This document shows, one piece after another, positions 14,502 through 21,645 of a DNA stretch of 25,725 nt. The notes beneath the pieces were generated by a model. It made no database searches, had not been told where the DNA came from, and worked only from the letters and a program-made list of their open reading frames with translations. The DNA comes from JBOGXF01 sp050694275. GTDB taxonomy: Bacteria > Actinomycetota > CADDZG01 > WHSQ01. Location of the stretch: positions 1 to 25,725 of the forward strand of contig JBOGXF010000091.1 in the NCBI GenBank assembly GCA_050694275.1, given 5' to 3'. Both the position numbers and the translations under genes were made by a program. Numbering within the stretch: the first letter of the stretch is position 1; every line of letters begins with the position of its first letter.

Positions 14502-14948
14502 TCACTCCGCCAGGCCCTCGAGTTCGTTCCTCAGTTGCGTGAGGAAATCTCCGGGGGTCTGAATCTTGATCGTGCCGCGCTCGGGGCGAAAGTCGCGCGT
14601 GTTGAAGGTGATCAGGGAATCGCAGCCGGACGTTACCGCCGCCGCGAGAATGGGGACGTCCTTGGGGTGAGCCTGGCGCTCGAACTTTTTTGTCGTCTTG
14701 GGTTGGGGACTATCGAGCACCGTACATGCGTGTTCGACGATCGCACGGAAGGCGGATAGCGCCAGTGGGAGCTTGCTGCTGATATTGCGCTCGGCCTCCG
14801 TGACAACCTGGTGCGAGACAACCACCTCAACGATCCCAAGCTCACCGAGGACGAGGATGGCGTGACTTGCTCCCGTGGTGGAGGCCGAGCCGGCGATGAG
14901 AGCGTCCGCGTCAAAGAAGATGCGTTGCGGCGGCCTGTCGGGCGTCAA
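14502..14948 (-). CDS. PIN domain protein, likely toxin (VapC-like)
   Basis: A 148-residue PIN-domain nuclease: RIFFDADALIAGSAS with the first acidic residue, VVVSHQVVTEAERNI, HPKDVPILAAAVTSGCDSLI with the later acidic position, and TFNTRDFRPE at the end of the core. PIN toxins cut tRNA, rRNA or mRNA using Mg2+ held by three or four acidic residues, and these are present. Its start overlaps the stop of the AbrB-type gene by four bases (ATGA), the arrangement of an antitoxin-first operon. Confidence 0.82.
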   Translation of the reverse strand: MTPDRPPQRIFFDADALIAGSASTTGASHAILVLGELGIVEVVVSHQVVTEAERNISSKLPLALSAFRAIVEHACTVLDSPQPKTTKKFERQAHPKDVPILAAAVTSGCDSLITFNTRDFRPERGTIKIQTPGDFLTQLRNELEGLAE

Positions 14949-15208
14949 TCGCGAGGACGGGTGGGACGGTTTCGCTGATCACGGGCGCCCTCGACCAGCT
15001 CGTCGAGCTCCACCCCCTCGGATCTTCGGATCCGCTCGATCTCCCCGGCCACCTTTCTGACCACGCTGACCTTGGGGGCGAGCAACAGAACGCCGTCGAG
15101 ATCGACGAGGGTCAGCGGGTCCCCCTCGGCGAGCCCGTAGCGCTCCCGCAGCCGAGCCGGAAGCGTCACGGTTCCGCGGCCCCTCATCTGCACGACCTTC
15201 GTCTCCAT
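14945..15208 (-). CDS. AbrB/SpoVT-type antitoxin
   Basis: An 87-residue protein with a swapped-hairpin AbrB DNA-binding domain at the N-terminus: TKVVQMRGRGTVTLPARLRE, then RYGLAEGDPLTLVDLDGVLL. The C-terminal part (VVRKVAGEIERIRRSEGVEL) is helical and would wrap the PIN toxin. Such proteins bind the operon promoter; an inverted repeat lies directly before the start. A -10-like TATTCT six bases before the ATG suggests a leaderless transcript. Confidence 0.85.
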   Translation of the reverse strand: METKVVQMRGRGTVTLPARLRERYGLAEGDPLTLVDLDGVLLLAPKVSVVRKVAGEIERIRRSEGVELDELVEGARDQRNRPTRPRD

Positions 15209-15212
15209 GAAA

Positions 15213-15233
15213 GCAGAATATCAGAAAATCTGC
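15213..15233 (-). promoter_or_regulatory. operator/promoter of the PIN toxin-antitoxin operon
   Basis: GCAGA (15213-15217) and TCTGC (15229-15233) form an inverted repeat with an A/T-rich centre. On the minus strand the -10-like TATTCT (15215-15220) lies in it, six bases before the antitoxin ATG at 15208. This is where an AbrB-type antitoxin would be expected to repress its own operon. Confidence 0.45.
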
Positions 15234-15280
15234 ATTCCTGTGGATGAGGGGGGCCCTGAAGTGGCCGATACGTTGTCGCG

Positions 15281-16312
15281 ATGGCGAAGACCGCGTTCGT
15301 TCTGGGGGGAACGGGCTTCGTGGGGCGCCATGTCGTCCGGCGGCTGGCGGAGTGCGGGTGGGACGTCACCGTCGCGTCGCGCGGCGAGACGCCGATGCCG
15401 GAAGAGATCGGGGCCCTCGACCACGTCGCGGTTGATCGAGCGGATGGCACGGCCCTGAAGCGAGTCCTCGGGGGCGGCGTCGACGTGCTCGTCGACGTCA
15501 TCCCCTACGAGCGGCGCGACGCCGAGCAGGTGCTCGCTCTCAGAGACCTGATCGGAAGCGTCGTCGGGATCTCTTCCGCGTCGGTCTATGCCGACGACGA
15601 GGGCCGTACCCTGGAAGAAGTCCGGACCTTGGGGGAGTCCCTTCGACTCCCCGTGCCCATCAAAGAGAAACAACGCACGGCGGTCCCCGGCGACGACAAC
15701 TACTCGACCAAGAAGGCGGCCATCGAGAAGGTCCTCACGGACCAGGACGAGGTGGCGGCGACGGTCATCCGCCCGTGCGCGATCTACGGCCCCGGCGACC
15801 CGCTGTGCCGAGAGTGGTTCTTCGTGAAGCGCGCCCTCGACCGCCGACCGCACGTCCTGCTGGCGCACGAGGGCAAGAGCGTCTTCCACACGACCTCGGT
15901 GCACAATGTCGCCGAGATGGTTCGCCTCGCCGCCGAGCGGCCCGGGAAGCGCGTCCTCAACTGCGGCGATCCCGACCCACCGGACGTGCTCCGCATCTCG
16001 CGCACGATCGCCGAGGTCATGGGCCACGACTGGACCGAGATCCTTGTGCCTCCGGAGCAGTCGGACCAAAGCTTCGTGCGCAACCCGTGGGCCGCGCCCG
16101 CGCCCTTCGTGGTGGACATGAGAACGGCGGCCGCCGAGCTCGACTACGAACCGGTCATGACGTACGACGATGCCATCGGCAAGACGGTGAGCTGGATCGT
16201 CGGCGCCGTGTCGTCGCGGGATTGGAAAGAGGCGCTGCCGCGCGCCGCGGACTACCTCGCCGAACGGTTCGACTACGGCGCCGAGGACGCGTTCGTTCGC
16301 GGTCTCAGCTAG
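15281..16312 (+). CDS. NAD-dependent epimerase/dehydratase family protein
   Basis: A 343-residue extended SDR. The cofactor motif is FVLGGTGFVGRHVVRRL (GxxGxxG). The catalytic Ser region is VVGISSASVYAD, followed by Tyr141-xxx-Lys145 in DDNYSTKKAAIEKVL, and the substrate-side motif TVIRPCAIYGPGDP. The second half has FHTTSVHNVAEMVRLA and VLNCGDPDPPDVLRISRTIAE, as in sugar-nucleotide epimerases. No sugar-transfer genes are near, so the substrate is open. No Shine-Dalgarno is seen; TACGTT at 15269-15274, six bases before the ATG, may be the -10 of a leaderless message. Its 3' end overlaps the facing thioesterase by eight bases. Confidence 0.88.
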   Translation: MAKTAFVLGGTGFVGRHVVRRLAECGWDVTVASRGETPMPEEIGALDHVAVDRADGTALKRVLGGGVDVLVDVIPYERRDAEQVLALRDLIGSVVGISSASVYADDEGRTLEEVRTLGESLRLPVPIKEKQRTAVPGDDNYSTKKAAIEKVLTDQDEVAATVIRPCAIYGPGDPLCREWFFVKRALDRRPHVLLAHEGKSVFHTTSVHNVAEMVRLAAERPGKRVLNCGDPDPPDVLRISRTIAEVMGHDWTEILVPPEQSDQSFVRNPWAAPAPFVVDMRTAAAELDYEPVMTYDDAIGKTVSWIVGAVSSRDWKEALPRAADYLAERFDYGAEDAFVRGLS

Positions 16313-16739
16313 GCGATTCGTCCGCGGGCGTCCCTGCTCCCAGGATGGTTCCGAGCGCGGTCGCGCACAGCTTCTCCTCCTCGTCGGCCCCCGTGGCGTA
16401 GACGTCGCAGCGGCACACCGCCTGCCTTCTTGAGTGGTGAACGACGGCGGCGCGCGCGATCAGGCGGGCCCCGACCGCGGGCCGGACGAAGCTCACCTTG
16501 TACTCCTGGGTGAGGACGTTGGGGCCGAGCACCGACCCTCCGGCGAAGGTGATGGCGTTGTCGACGAGATAGGCGACCACCCCGCCGTGCACGAAGCCGT
16601 TCTGCTGCAACAAATGGTCCCCGACGTCGAGGACGAGCTCGGCTCGGCCCGCCTCAAAGACGGCGAGCTCGGCGCCGACGTGCGTGCTGAAGCTTTGGCG
16701 CTTGAGGATGTCGCGCCCGAGTTCGAGCAGATCGCTCAT
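16305..16739 (-). CDS. PaaI family thioesterase (hotdog fold)
   Basis: A 144-residue hotdog protein. The signature is QQNGFVHGGVVAYLVDNAITFAG split across residues 46-69, where HGG and the Asp of LVDNA are the expected active-site elements, followed by TQEYKVSFVRPAVG and RLIARAAVVHHSRR. It would hydrolyse acyl-CoA thioesters as a tetramer. I start it at the ATG at 16739, with GGGAG about ten bases upstream; the frame is open further but that part is Arg-rich and unlikely to be coding. Confidence 0.88.
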   Translation of the reverse strand: MSDLLELGRDILKRQSFSTHVGAELAVFEAGRAELVLDVGDHLLQQNGFVHGGVVAYLVDNAITFAGGSVLGPNVLTQEYKVSFVRPAVGARLIARAAVVHHSRRQAVCRCDVYATGADEEEKLCATALGTILGAGTPADESPS

Positions 16740-16850
16740 GGTTCGACGGCTCCCGTGTATCGCAATCGACGACGTGAGGCGGCGCAATCGTAGCCGCCTC
16801 CGGTCGGGCCGGCGCGGGTACAAGTACCAGAAGATCTACGCGGGACGGTT

Positions 16851-17804
16851 TCACGGACTTGTGGCCTGCTGCGGGACCCAGTCCGGCGCCGCCTCTGCGG
16901 TCGTGAGGGGAAGGTCATTCGCGGCAGCGTGCGCGCGTTCCTGATGAACCGCCACGCCGGCTATGACCATGCTCACTCCGACAATCTCTTGGGCACCGGG
17001 GACTTGGTTCAGCACGACGATCCCGACGACGGTCGCGGTGGCGGGCAGGAGGGAGACGAACAGCGCGTACGTCGCACGCGGGAGCCGTGCAAGGGCCAAT
17101 TGATCCGACACATAGGGGATCACGGAGGAGCTGATTCCCACGCCCGCTCCCGCGACGAGCGCGATCGGGTCGAGGAGCGCCGCGCCCGCGTCCCAGATGC
17201 CGAGTGGGGTGGCGACCGCGGCTGCGACCAACATCGATAGCGCGAGCGCATCGATTCCTGAGGCAGCCCCTCGCTGTGCGGCGCGGTGGCCCAGCACGAT
17301 GTAAAGCGTGAACAACGCAGCATTCGCAAACGCGAAGGCGAACCCGATCGGTTCGCCGACGAGCCGGATGCCGGTCAGGGTGTAGACGCCGGCCCCCGCC
17401 AGGAGGAGGGCAATAGCGTTGCGGCGGCTGCGGACGGCGACTGCCGCAAGGCCAATGGGACCGATGAACTCGATCGCGGCGACCGTGCTCAGCGGGAGAC
17501 GATCGATGGAGATGTAGAAGCAGGAGTTCATGACCGCGAGCACGCCTCCCCACGCGACGACGGTGCGCCGGGTCTCACGGGAGAATGCGCCCCATGCCCG
17601 CCACGGCCGACGCCACGCGGCAAAGACGACGGCTGCGGACGCGATCCGCAGCCACGCCACGCCCAAGACGTCGACCCGGGCGAAGAGCAGCACCGCGAAG
17701 GCGGGGCCGAGGTAGTGGAAGACCGCGCTGACGACGAAATACGCGTGAGGCGGCACACGGCTGGTGCGCTGCTCCCACGACGTGCCGGTAAGTGATCGCG
17801 CCAT
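16851..17804 (-). CDS. EamA family transporter (DMT superfamily, RhtA-like)
   Basis: About 317 residues with roughly ten hydrophobic segments in two EamA halves. Examples are YFVVSAVFHYLGPAFAVLL, VAWGGVLAVMNSCFYISI, VAAIEFIGPIGLAAVAV, AFAFANAALFTLYIVLG and TYALFVSLLPATATVVGI. The motif ISIDRLPLSTVAAIEFIGPI closely recalls RhtA-type threonine/homoserine exporters. It is divergent from an Lrp/AsnC regulator 114 bases away, a common pairing in which the regulator controls amino acid export. I start at the ATG at 17804; the frame is open far upstream but there it only shadows the regulator gene. Confidence 0.85.
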   Translation of the reverse strand: MARSLTGTSWEQRTSRVPPHAYFVVSAVFHYLGPAFAVLLFARVDVLGVAWLRIASAAVVFAAWRRPWRAWGAFSRETRRTVVAWGGVLAVMNSCFYISIDRLPLSTVAAIEFIGPIGLAAVAVRSRRNAIALLLAGAGVYTLTGIRLVGEPIGFAFAFANAALFTLYIVLGHRAAQRGAASGIDALALSMLVAAAVATPLGIWDAGAALLDPIALVAGAGVGISSSVIPYVSDQLALARLPRATYALFVSLLPATATVVGIVVLNQVPGAQEIVGVSMVIAGVAVHQERAHAAANDLPLTTAEAAPDWVPQQATSP

Positions 17805-17865
17805 CCGTGCCAGTGTGGCCTTTACAGGCAGGCGTGGGAATGGCACAGTGAGCGAGATACTCAGG

Positions 17866-17880
17866 GATTGCCGTGCAATC
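17866..17880. promoter_or_regulatory. candidate Lrp/AsnC operator between exporter and regulator genes
   Basis: A perfect inverted repeat GATTGC-CGT-GCAATC, 15 bases, lies between the divergent EamA exporter (start 17804) and Lrp-family gene (start 17919). Lrp-family proteins bind imperfect palindromes of about 15 bases, commonly with TTGC/GCAA arms, in exactly such divergent regions. Confidence 0.55.
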
Positions 17881-17918
17881 AGCGGTATTTTAAAGGTCCA
17901 ACACCACTTTGGAGCGCA

Positions 17919-18365
17919 ATGGACGAGGTTGACCGGCGTTTGCTCGACGAGCTCCAGACCGATGCTCGTCTGACCAGGAGCGAGCTGGGCACGCGCGTCG
18001 GGTTGTCGCCCAGCGCGGTCGGGGACAGGCTCCGACGTCTCGAGGACTCCGGCGCCGTCGTCGGGTATCGGGCCGAAATCAATCCCAAGGCTCTCGGCTT
18101 CGACATGGCCGCGATCCTGCGGGTCCGACCGGGCCCGGGCCGGCTGCAAAAGGTCGCCGAGGTCGCGGCCGACACCGCCGAGGTGATCGAGTGCCACCGA
18201 GTGACGGGCGAGGACTGCTACGTGATGACGATCGTCTTTCGGTCCATAGACGAGCTCGAGGCGCTGATCGATCGCTTCACCCCGTTCGGGCAGACGACGA
18301 CCTCGATCGTCAACTCCACGCCCGTTCCCCGCAGAGGCTTGCCGATAGAGCCCCGTCTCCCGTAG
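17919..18365 (+). CDS. Lrp/AsnC family transcriptional regulator
   Basis: A 148-residue regulator starting at the ATG at 17919 with TGGAG a few bases upstream. N-terminal helix-turn-helix: MDEVDRRLLDELQTDARLT, then RSELGTRVGLSPSAVGDRLR and RLEDSGAVVGYRAEINPKAL. C-terminal ligand-binding RAM domain: AILRVRPGPGRLQKVAEVAA, ECHRVTGEDCYVMTIVFRS and TTTSIVNSTPVPRRGLP. The RAM domain usually senses an amino acid. Divergence from an RhtA-like exporter suggests it controls amino acid efflux in response to that amino acid. Confidence 0.9.
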   Translation: MDEVDRRLLDELQTDARLTRSELGTRVGLSPSAVGDRLRRLEDSGAVVGYRAEINPKALGFDMAAILRVRPGPGRLQKVAEVAADTAEVIECHRVTGEDCYVMTIVFRSIDELEALIDRFTPFGQTTTSIVNSTPVPRRGLPIEPRLP

Positions 18366-18406
18366 CGGCGCCCGCAAGCCGTGCCTTCGTGCGGCGCCGC
18401 CGGGTG

Positions 18407-18784
18407 CTATCGGATCTCTGTCGAGAAGTCGTTCGAGCGCGCCGCCTCCGAGGCGAGGAACGTCGCGAGGTCGCGCGCCTCGGTCTCCGACAGGGAGATG
18501 ACGCAGCGCGCTTCGTCTCCGACCCACACCGAGAAGCGGACGTGGTTTCCGGGGATCGTCACCTCGCCCTCGGCGCTGCGGAAGGTCTGGTCGCGCAGGT
18601 AGCGGGACACCTTGAGGTACGCGCCGCGGGGATCGTCGGGGGCGACCGGCACGCCGGCGAACCAGCGGCTCTGTTTGGCGGCGTCGCCGAGGAGGTGGGC
18701 AGGCAGCTCGGCCCCGCAGCGGACGCAGAAGACGTGATCGCTCGGCTGTCGGAGCCGGCACGACGGGCAGAACATCTCGGCCAT
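18407..18784 (-). CDS. zinc-ribbon hypothetical protein
   Basis: A 125-residue protein. Residues 6-24 form a zinc ribbon with two Cys-x2-Cys knuckles (FCPSCRLRQ and FCVRCGAEL). The rest is a small mixed alpha/beta domain: YLKVSRYLRDQTFRSAEGEV, HVRFSVWVGDEARCVISLSE and ARDLATFLASEAAR. I do not recognise the second domain. A run of G about five bases before the ATG may act as the ribosome binding site. Confidence 0.75.
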   Translation of the reverse strand: MAEMFCPSCRLRQPSDHVFCVRCGAELPAHLLGDAAKQSRWFAGVPVAPDDPRGAYLKVSRYLRDQTFRSAEGEVTIPGNHVRFSVWVGDEARCVISLSETEARDLATFLASEAARSNDFSTEIR

Positions 18785-18902
18785 CTCACACCCCCACGGA
18801 GTGATCCAGTGCTCCGAAGTCTATTTGAGTGCGCCGACAGAGTCCGGGCGGAAACACGAAGGCGGGTCGCGGCGTTGACTCCCACAGTAAAGGGAGGCAC
18901 CT

Positions 18903-19784
18903 ATGGACCGCGGTCGCGAGCTCGCTTTCGGCATCAGCCTCGCCCCGGAAGCCGGGGCGTTTGAGGAGTACCTCGAGCTCGCGCGCCTCGCCGACGAGCT
19001 CGGCCTCGACTTCGTCGGCATCCAGGACCATCCTTACGTGTCGCGCTTTTTGGACACGTGGACACTGATCGCGTGGCTCGCCGCCCAGACCGAGCGCGTG
19101 CGCTTCGTCCCCGACGTCGCCAACCTTCCGCTCAGAGGCGCGGCGATGCTCGCTAAGGCGGCCGCGAGCCTCGACGTCCTCACCGGGGGACGGATCGAGC
19201 TCGGCATCGGCGCGGGGGCGGTGTGGGACCGCATCGCCGGCATGGGCGGGCCCCGGCGGACCCCGGCCGAGGCGCTCGCGTCGACCGACGAGGCGATCGA
19301 CGTCATCAAAGCGTTCTGGCGCGCCGAGCGGCCGACCACCGTCGCCGGCGACCACTACGGGCTCGAAGGAGTCCATCCCGGACCGCCGCCACACCACCCG
19401 ATCGAGATCTGGGTCGGGGCGTACGGACCCAAGATGCTCGCCCTCATTGGGGCCAAGGCGGACGGGTGGCTTCCATCGCTGGGCTATGCCCCGCCCGAGC
19501 GCCTGCCCGCGATGCAGGCCCGCATCGACGACGCCGCCGAGGCCGCGGGACGCGACCCCGGAGCCATCCGGCGCGCCTACAACGTCGCGGGCGCGATCGG
19601 CGAGACGGCCTCCGCCGAAGGAATGGTCGGGTCGGCATCGATGTGGACCGACACCCTGGCGCGCTGGACCACAGACGTCGGCATGGACACCTACATCTTC
19701 TGGCCGACGGCCGAGCCTCAGCGCCAGATCGCGCTGTTCGCCGAGGAGATCGTCCCCGCGGTCAGAAAGGCGACCGGGCGATGA
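18903..19784 (+). CDS. LLM class (F420-dependent) flavin oxidoreductase
   Basis: A 293-residue luciferase-like TIM-barrel protein with AGGGAGG before the ATG. Typical stretches: AFEEYLELARLADELGLDFV, GIQDHPYVSRFLDTW, TERVRFVPDVANLPLRG, SLDVLTGGRIELGIGAGAVW, and HPIEIWVGAYGPKMLALIG followed by KADGWLPSLGYAPP. This is the pattern of actinobacterial LLM enzymes that mostly use reduced F420, though FMN use cannot be excluded. The next gene starts inside its stop (ATGA overlap) and also encodes an F420-type protein, so the pair probably acts on one substrate or pathway. Confidence 0.88.
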   Translation: MDRGRELAFGISLAPEAGAFEEYLELARLADELGLDFVGIQDHPYVSRFLDTWTLIAWLAAQTERVRFVPDVANLPLRGAAMLAKAAASLDVLTGGRIELGIGAGAVWDRIAGMGGPRRTPAEALASTDEAIDVIKAFWRAERPTTVAGDHYGLEGVHPGPPPHHPIEIWVGAYGPKMLALIGAKADGWLPSLGYAPPERLPAMQARIDDAAEAAGRDPGAIRRAYNVAGAIGETASAEGMVGSASMWTDTLARWTTDVGMDTYIFWPTAEPQRQIALFAEEIVPAVRKATGR

Positions 19785-20446
19785 CCGATCCCACGACCGC
19801 GCCCGCGTCGCTGGCGGAGGAGTCCTTCTGCTACGTCACGACCGCGGGGCGCACAACGGGGCGGCCCCACACGATCGAGATCTGGTTCGCCCTGCGCGAC
19901 GCGACCGTGTACCTGCTCTCCGGCGGCGGCGATCGCTCGGACTGGGTGAGAAACCTCGTTGCCGATCCGCGCGTCGAGGTGCGCATCGGCCGACAGAGCT
20001 TTCGCGGAACGGCCCGGGTGGTGCGCGACCCCGACGAGGACGCGTGGGCGCGCGAAGCCCTGGTCGATAAGTACCAGAAGACCTACTCCGGCGACCTCAC
20101 GAACTGGCGACGGACCTCGCTGCCGATCGCCATCGATCTCGGCTCCGGATCGCCATCGACCTCGGCTCCGGATCGCCTCGATCCGAATCGTATTGAGTAC
20201 ACAGAGGAGACAGCTTCCGGCTGCCAGCGCGCCCTGACGGCTGCTAGCGCGAAGGGGGCGATCCTTTGGCCCGAGTCTCCCGTCGTGCGGGCTTTCCGTC
20301 GAGCCCCTTCGGCTCTCCGGGGGGCTCTTCCCCGAGCTGCTCCCAGAGCTTTTTCAGGTCGAGTCCTCGGTCGGACTGGTGTGCCACGGATTTGTCTGGT
20401 CTCATCACATGCCCTTTGTGGTCGAGTGGCTACCGGTCAATGCTAA
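19781..20446 (+). CDS. deazaflavin (F420)-dependent nitroreductase family protein with run-on C-terminus
   Basis: The first about 118 residues match the Ddn/FDOR split-barrel family: SFCYVTTAGRTTGRPHTIEI, WFALRDATVYLLSGGGDRSD, WVRNLVADPRVEVRIG and FRGTARVVRDPDEDAWAREA. They end at LPIAIDLGSG, where members of this family normally stop. The remaining about 100 residues have no features and are Arg/Ala/Pro-rich. A 23-base tandem duplication at 20125-20170 explains this: with one copy the frame would reach a TGA at 20194-20196. The start overlaps the LLM stop by four bases. The tail runs across and overlaps the facing gene at 20405. Confidence 0.8.
   Translation: MTDPTTAPASLAEESFCYVTTAGRTTGRPHTIEIWFALRDATVYLLSGGGDRSDWVRNLVADPRVEVRIGRQSFRGTARVVRDPDEDAWAREALVDKYQKTYSGDLTNWRRTSLPIAIDLGSGSPSTSAPDRLDPNRIEYTEETASGCQRALTAASAKGAILWPESPVVRAFRRAPSALRGALPRAAPRAFSGRVLGRTGVPRICLVSSHALCGRVATGQC
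20125..20170 (+). repeat. 23-base tandem duplication inside the Ddn-like gene
   Basis: Bases 20125-20147 and 20148-20170 are the same 23-mer with one T/C difference, and a partial third unit starts at 20171. Because 23 is not a multiple of three, the duplication shifts the frame and bypasses the stop at 20194-20196. Confidence 0.85.
20301..20315 (+). repeat. small hairpin in the run-on region
   Basis: GAGCC at 20301-20305 pairs with GGCTC at 20311-20315 over a CCTTC loop. If the Ddn-like gene originally ended near 20196, this could be the old terminator stem. No T tract follows. Confidence 0.25.
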
Positions 20447-21028
20447 TTCCTCGGTTTCGGTGGGGGATACGTAGAAGAAGGATCCCCACCAATAGTCCCT
20501 GGGACGCACCCACTTTCTCTGCCGCCCTCGGATGAGAACGCGAAGTGCCATCAGCCCGAGCTTCGAGGTCTCGAGGACGAAGGCCAGCTCCGAGTCGACG
20601 TACTCACCCGGCTCGAGGCTCACGATCGCGGGCTCGAGCCGGAACAGGTCGCCTCTGCGCACGGAGTCGGAGTCCCTCTGGATGTCACCGTAGACGGGAG
20701 GAAGCGGATCTCCCTGCGTGAAGGGGACCAGGCGGACATCGCCCGTGTCGGTCTCCCGCCGCGCATCCATGAGAGTCGCGGTGGCCTCTCGGTGGTAGTA
20801 GATGACGTTGGAGGTGTTCGCCACGCGGAGGTGCACCAGCAGCAAAGACCTGCCCGCGTTCCACTCGCGGATCAACCGGCACGATGCCTCGATCCCGACG
20901 CGGACCTGCCCTCGGCGCGTCCGGAGATAGACATATAGCGCCCAGGCTCCCCCCAACCCGATGAATGCCGCCTGGAAGGCGGTGGCTATCGCCCGTACGA
21001 CCTCAGCGCCCGACGAACCGCTATCCAT
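20405..21028 (-). CDS. single-pass membrane hypothetical protein
   Basis: About 207 residues. One membrane helix lies near the N-terminus (AFQAAFIGLGGAWALYVYLR), followed by a basic RTRRGQVRVG and a soluble part rich in beta strands: LLLVHLRVANTSNVIYYHRE, RRGDLFRLEPAIVSLEPGEY and ALRVLIRGRQRKWVRPRDYW. I do not recognise a family. The ATG at 21028 has GGGGTGA seven bases upstream and overlaps the DUF4262 stop by eight bases; an ATG at 21058 and a TTG at 21064 are alternatives. The overlap suggests coupled expression with DUF4262. Its 3' end overlaps the run-on tail of the Ddn-like gene. Confidence 0.7.
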   Translation of the reverse strand: MDSGSSGAEVVRAIATAFQAAFIGLGGAWALYVYLRTRRGQVRVGIEASCRLIREWNAGRSLLLVHLRVANTSNVIYYHREATATLMDARRETDTGDVRLVPFTQGDPLPPVYGDIQRDSDSVRRGDLFRLEPAIVSLEPGEYVDSELAFVLETSKLGLMALRVLIRGRQRKWVRPRDYWWGSFFYVSPTETEELALTGSHSTTKGM

Positions 21029-21485
21029 CGCCGTCACCCCATCTGTCGTCGGGTTCATCGACAAAGACGCCGCGTTCGCCAGGGAGCGCGATCTCCAACA
21101 CGCAGTGATCGGCGGGTCGGCGCCCCAGTGACCGGTAGTAGAAGTCCCACATGCCGAAGGTCCCGAGTTCGTAGTGCCGCAGATGAACGTGAACGAGGCG
21201 ATAGTCTTCGTCTCCGCAGCGGATCACGCCTCCTGGCGGTATTACGCGACCGAGACCGATCTCGCGACCGATCGCATTGATGACCCGAGCGGTGTGTTCC
21301 GGGCATCGTCCGGCGATCGCGAGCTCGGGATGCCCGAAGCGCTCGGTGAGACCGATCGTGTAACCCCAAGACTCCCGAACGGTGGGTCCCTGGACGTACT
21401 CGATCGTCCATCCGAACCTGAGTATTCGCCCGTAGATGCCGAACAGCACCTCGTCGTCGCTGGCCCCTTCGCAGATCTCGCACAT
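21021..21485 (-). CDS. DUF4262 family protein
   Basis: About 154 residues from the ATG at 21485. The DUF4262 pattern is plain: MCEICEGASDDEVLFGIYGR, WTIEYVQGPTVRESWGYTIG, LTERFGHPELAIAG and FYYRSLGRRPADHCVLEI. The role is unknown; the family often sits in accessory regions. The frame is open up to 21581, but that extension would cover the CRP-type palindrome and lacks the family pattern, so I prefer the shorter form. Confidence 0.75.
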   Translation of the reverse strand: MCEICEGASDDEVLFGIYGRILRFGWTIEYVQGPTVRESWGYTIGLTERFGHPELAIAGRCPEHTARVINAIGREIGLGRVIPPGGVIRCGDEDYRLVHVHLRHYELGTFGMWDFYYRSLGRRPADHCVLEIALPGERGVFVDEPDDRWGDGDG

Positions 21486-21566
21486 GCCCTCATTCTGAAA
21501 GGGGGGTGTGACACTTTGCCGCTCGAGCTCGCCCTCGGCGGCCGAGAGCTTCCAGTTGCGCCGTCG

Positions 21567-21582
21567 TGTGACGCGCGTCACA
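21567..21582. promoter_or_regulatory. CRP/FNR-type operator, perfect palindrome
   Basis: TGTGA-CGCGCG-TCACA, a 16-base perfect palindrome, matches the core TGTGA-N6-TCACA recognised by CRP-family regulators (including GlxR-type proteins of actinobacteria). It lies between the divergent DUF4262 (start 21485) and RadC-like (start 21646) genes, 63 bases before the latter. Confidence 0.6.
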
Positions 21583-21591
21583 GCGCATTCG

Positions 21592-21608
21592 TCTCACACG
21601 CGGTGAGA
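21592..21608. promoter_or_regulatory. second inverted repeat near the CRP-type site
   Basis: TCTCAC (21592-21597) and GTGAGA (21603-21608) are separated by ACGCG. The arms contain CTCAC/GTGAG, similar to but not the same as the CRP core. It may be a second operator or a promoter-proximal hairpin before the start at 21646. Confidence 0.4.
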
Positions 21609-21645
21609 TCGCGGGGACAGAGACCTCGACGCGAAGGAGTGAGCC

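Noticed and set aside
17805..18761. Upstream extension of the EamA frame to 636 residues
   Set aside because: The extension lies antisense to the Lrp gene, is low in hydrophobic segments and would cover the divergent promoter.
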